Below, in pieces: positions 61,690 to 64,000 of a stretch of 64,000 nucleotides of DNA (the stretch's first letter is position 1; the number at the start of each line of letters is the position of its first letter). This DNA comes from Polytrichum commune. Taxonomy: Eukaryota; Streptophyta; Polytrichopsida; Polytrichales; Polytrichaceae. A model generated the notes under the pieces. It saw only the letters and a program-made list of their open reading frames with translations. It was not told the DNA's origin and searched no databases. The DNA lies in contig OX485807.1 of NCBI GenBank assembly GCA_950295325.1, positions 33,012,440 to 33,076,439 on the forward strand, given 5' to 3'. The translations under genes and the position numbers were made by a program.

Positions 61690-62045
61690 AGTTTTGTTGC
61701 AAGTTTTGAGAGATTTCAGATTGAGAGCTTGTGTGAAAGCTTTTGAGTTTGTGAAAGCTTTCATTGTGAAAGCTTTCATTGTGAAAGCTTGTGAGTTTGT
61801 GAAAGCTTTCAGTGTGAGAGTTTGTGAGTTTCAAAAGCTTGAGAGCTTGAGTAGGAAAGCTTCAGAGTTTCGGATTGAGAGCTTGAGGGTGATCTTTAGA
61901 AGCTTGAGAGTTTAAGGAAGCTTCAGAGTTGAAGCTTGAGAGTTTAGGGAAGCTTCAGAAGTGAAGCTTGAGAGTTTAGGGAAGCTTGAGAGTTAAGGGT
62001 TTGCTTAAGAGTTCAGAAGCTTGAGAGCTACAAGCTTGTGAGTTT
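61690..62045 (+). repeat. Degenerate short tandem repeats built on AAGCTT
   Basis: Repeated GTGAAAGCTTTCATT and later GAAGCTTGAGAGTTTAGGG then AAGCTTCAGAG units, roughly 15 and 35 bases long. The frame through it gives repeated KAF and KAS-type peptides, but stop codons and low complexity argue against a protein. Confidence 0.8.
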
Positions 62046-62515
62046 TGTGTACATGGGAGTATACTAGGGTTTGTATATAAGCTGTGAAGGCTTGAGGTCT
62101 GCATTATAGAGTTATTTGAGTGTGCATTTGAAAGGCAATTGAGTGTGCAGTTGTGAGGATTTCTGGGATTTTCAGAAAGAGAAGAAGCAGGGTTTGAAGT
62201 CTGCAGCATTTCAATGTAATTTGTTATCCTTTCCAACTCCTCTCACATTCTGAAAATGTTGCTTCTTGAATTCAATTTGTTTTGTTACATGCAATGTGAA
62301 TTATCACTTTCTTCTTCATGTTTCATTCTACATCTCATTCTGCATCTCAATTGCTTTATGATTCAAGATTTGCATCATTCTGACCAAAATTTTGCAGGCA
62401 CGGCTGCAAGAAGAGTAGCTAATAAGTCAGTTATATACATATATATGTATATGTATATGTATTCGTATATATACGAATACATATATGTATGGACAGGGGA
62501 TCCCAAAACCATCAC

Positions 62516-63149
62516 ATTTACGAACGCTCGTTCGTAAATGGACATACACTGCATACCCACCTCCATTTACGAACGCTCGTTCGTAAATGGACATACACTG
62601 CATACCGAACCTCCATTTACGAACGTGCGTTCGTAAATACGTACTCCACGTTCTTTGAAATGATCTATATTTACGAACGCACGTTCGTAAATATACTCAA
62701 AATATCACTCAGATGGAACCTTAACTTTAATATGAACCTCTACGAATATCTAAAGAACAAATATAAAATTGCGAACACCAATAAAACAAATCACATGTAC
62801 TTACGAAATATAAATCAACCAAATGTCCGACAAGATAGACCAAATGGACATACGTACGAACGCACGTTCGTAAATAAAACCAAATCTATAAAACCTATAT
62901 CTTTTACGAACGATCGTTCGTAAAAATAACCAAATATATTACAAATACATTCATGACAAGTAGTCTCTTTGATCTTCATATCTTTTACGAACGCTTGTTC
63001 GTAAATTCAATACTAAAAATTTATATGATCTTGCAACCCCTCATTTACGAACGAACGTTCGTAAATATAATTACATCAATTGCAAAGACGCATTAACACT
63101 GCGTAATATGTGGGATATGCATGTCATTTACGAACGTTCGTTCGTAAAG
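62516..63149. repeat. Palindrome array 2 (9 copies)
   Basis: Same palindrome as in 58173-59234. Copies start at 62516, 62565, 62615, 62669, 62852, 62902, 62983, 63043 and 63126. Central pairs are CT, CT, TG, CA, CA, AT, CT, AA and TT. Apart from the first three copies (about 50-base period), the sequences between copies are unrelated, unlike array 1. The copy at 62902 has T and A at its outer ends, a paired change. The array ends 29 bases before the ATG of the next gene. Confidence 0.95.
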
Positions 63150-63177
63150 TCACTAATTGTTTATATTCTGTTGCAGA

Positions 63178-64000
63178 TGGCAAGATCAAGCAGAAGCGCC
63201 ATTGAGATGTTCGCGGTGAAGGTCGATGGCCTCCCAGAGTCGGTGTTAGACGATAACGGCAACGACAACTATGTCCCCAAGGAAGACTTCATGGGGGAGT
63301 GGACGGCCTCTTCTGCATGCGCTTCACCTACGAGCTGGAGACAAGACCGGACCAACCCGAACAGTGGGTTCAAATGAAGACGTGGGAGATAGAGTCCATA
63401 GAGGCCCAGGGGGAGTATGTAATTCTGGACATGAAGAACAAAAAGGATCATATCAACCTCTTGTTGCATTTCCAGAAAAATACCTTCTCCTACCAATACG
63501 CCACCAATAACGTAGCGGAAGATGCCAAGCACTCCGACCTGGAGGGCCTCTTCTCCAAATATGCGTTGAGCCCATACTGGACGGCAAGGAAATTGACCGC
63601 CCTGGCATTGAACATCTCCAAATACAACAGTGTGGTCATTGAGGCAAACAAGAAGAAGAAGAGCCCCAAGAAACCATCCACATCAGGGGCAGGAGGATCT
63701 AGAAGTGCACCCAGGCCTGTGCCTTCCGCTAGCAGGGCGACGGAGGGCCCCAGTAGACACTCCACGCCATCGAAGAGGACAAGGGAGGAGATGGAGAAAT
63801 CGGGAGTAACAGAGACCGCGGAGGTGACCTCGCCTGTCGTAATGCCCACCCCCTTGAAAAAGGGCGAGAACCCTGACGCTGTGAAGGCCACGAGGATCCT
63901 TCGAGACTTCAACAACTACTCGAAGGATTGCTGGCCCATGGGACGCCACTTCACATTCAACGTGGCCTGCTTCAAGTGCGAGATGTCCCCCAACAAATGG
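63178..64000 (+). CDS. Unrecognised GC-rich gene, probably frameshifted, runs off the window
   Basis: I do not recognise this protein. An ATG at 63178 sits directly after an acceptor-like TTCTGTTGCAG, so it may be the first coding part of a later exon. The first frame (MARSSRSAIEMFAVKVDG...) is sensible to about 63297, then becomes arginine/serine-rich and stops at 63377. Another frame is open from about 63297 to the window end: an order-prone part with aromatic and charged residues (FCMRFTYELE, ALSPYWTARKLTALALN), then a basic KKKKSPKKP stretch, then a Pro/Ser/Thr-rich linker, then RHFTFNVACFKC with a possible zinc pair. One base missing from the G run at 63293-63297 would join them. Strong GC codon bias, like the Copia and DUF7869-type genes, suggests mobile-element origin (inference). 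Confidence 0.5.

Noticed and set aside
61694-61915. 73-codon repeat-peptide frame
   Set aside because: Translation of a simple AAGCTT-based repeat; low complexity and no start context.
58173-63149. CRISPR-like array reading of the palindromes
   Set aside because: Plant nuclear context, very uneven spacers, near-full palindromic repeats in non-repeat-spacer arrangement and no Cas genes.

Overview
The window reads as nuclear DNA of a land plant. Genes are split by many GT-AG introns, intergenic DNA is AT-rich, there is an interstitial stretch of TTTAGGG-type telomere repeats, and plant-type Copia and DNA transposons are present. A spliced nuclear MurD gene (peptidoglycan synthesis) points to a lineage that kept the plastid peptidoglycan pathway, such as a bryophyte, lycophyte, fern or gymnosperm. 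I cannot narrow it further from sequence alone.

Layout. 0-3.7 kb: 3' part of an SCC4/MAU2 cohesin-loader gene (+). 4-9.3 kb: non-coding DNA with a 1.1 kb inverted-repeat transposon and other degenerate repeats. 9.3-16.8 kb: complete MurD gene, 14 coding exons, 515 residues (+). 17-21.3 kb: repeat-rich DNA. 22-31.1 kb: complete ATAD5/ELG1 gene, 15 exons, 1316 residues (+). 31-37.8 kb: AT-rich DNA with a pogo-like element and a Mutator-like element that has a clean 9-bp target duplication. 37.8-39.2 kb: complete LOG cytokinin-activating gene (-), 4 exons, 228 residues. 40.7-41.1 kb: a short MITE related to the 6.5-7.6 kb element. 41-48.5 kb: no gene recognised. 48.56-54.15 kb: intact, very young Copia retrotransposon (-) with identical 192-bp LTRs and a 120-bp tandem array in its leader. 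54.8-57.9 kb: transposon-like gene of the DUF7869 type (-) with one in-frame TGA. 58.2-59.2 kb and 62.5-63.15 kb: two arrays of a CpG-rich palindrome, 18 copies in all. 63.2 kb to the end: an unrecognised GC-rich gene (+), probably frameshifted and running off the window.

SCC4, ATAD5 and LOG are ordinary host genes for cohesin loading, PCNA unloading and cytokinin activation. MurD would act in the plastid. There is no operon-like link between them. The most unusual part is the right end, where two palindrome arrays lie upstream of two divergently pointing, GC-rich, transposon-like genes. Every arm mismatch that keeps the palindrome alignment, apart from base changes at the outer ends, is a CpG transition.
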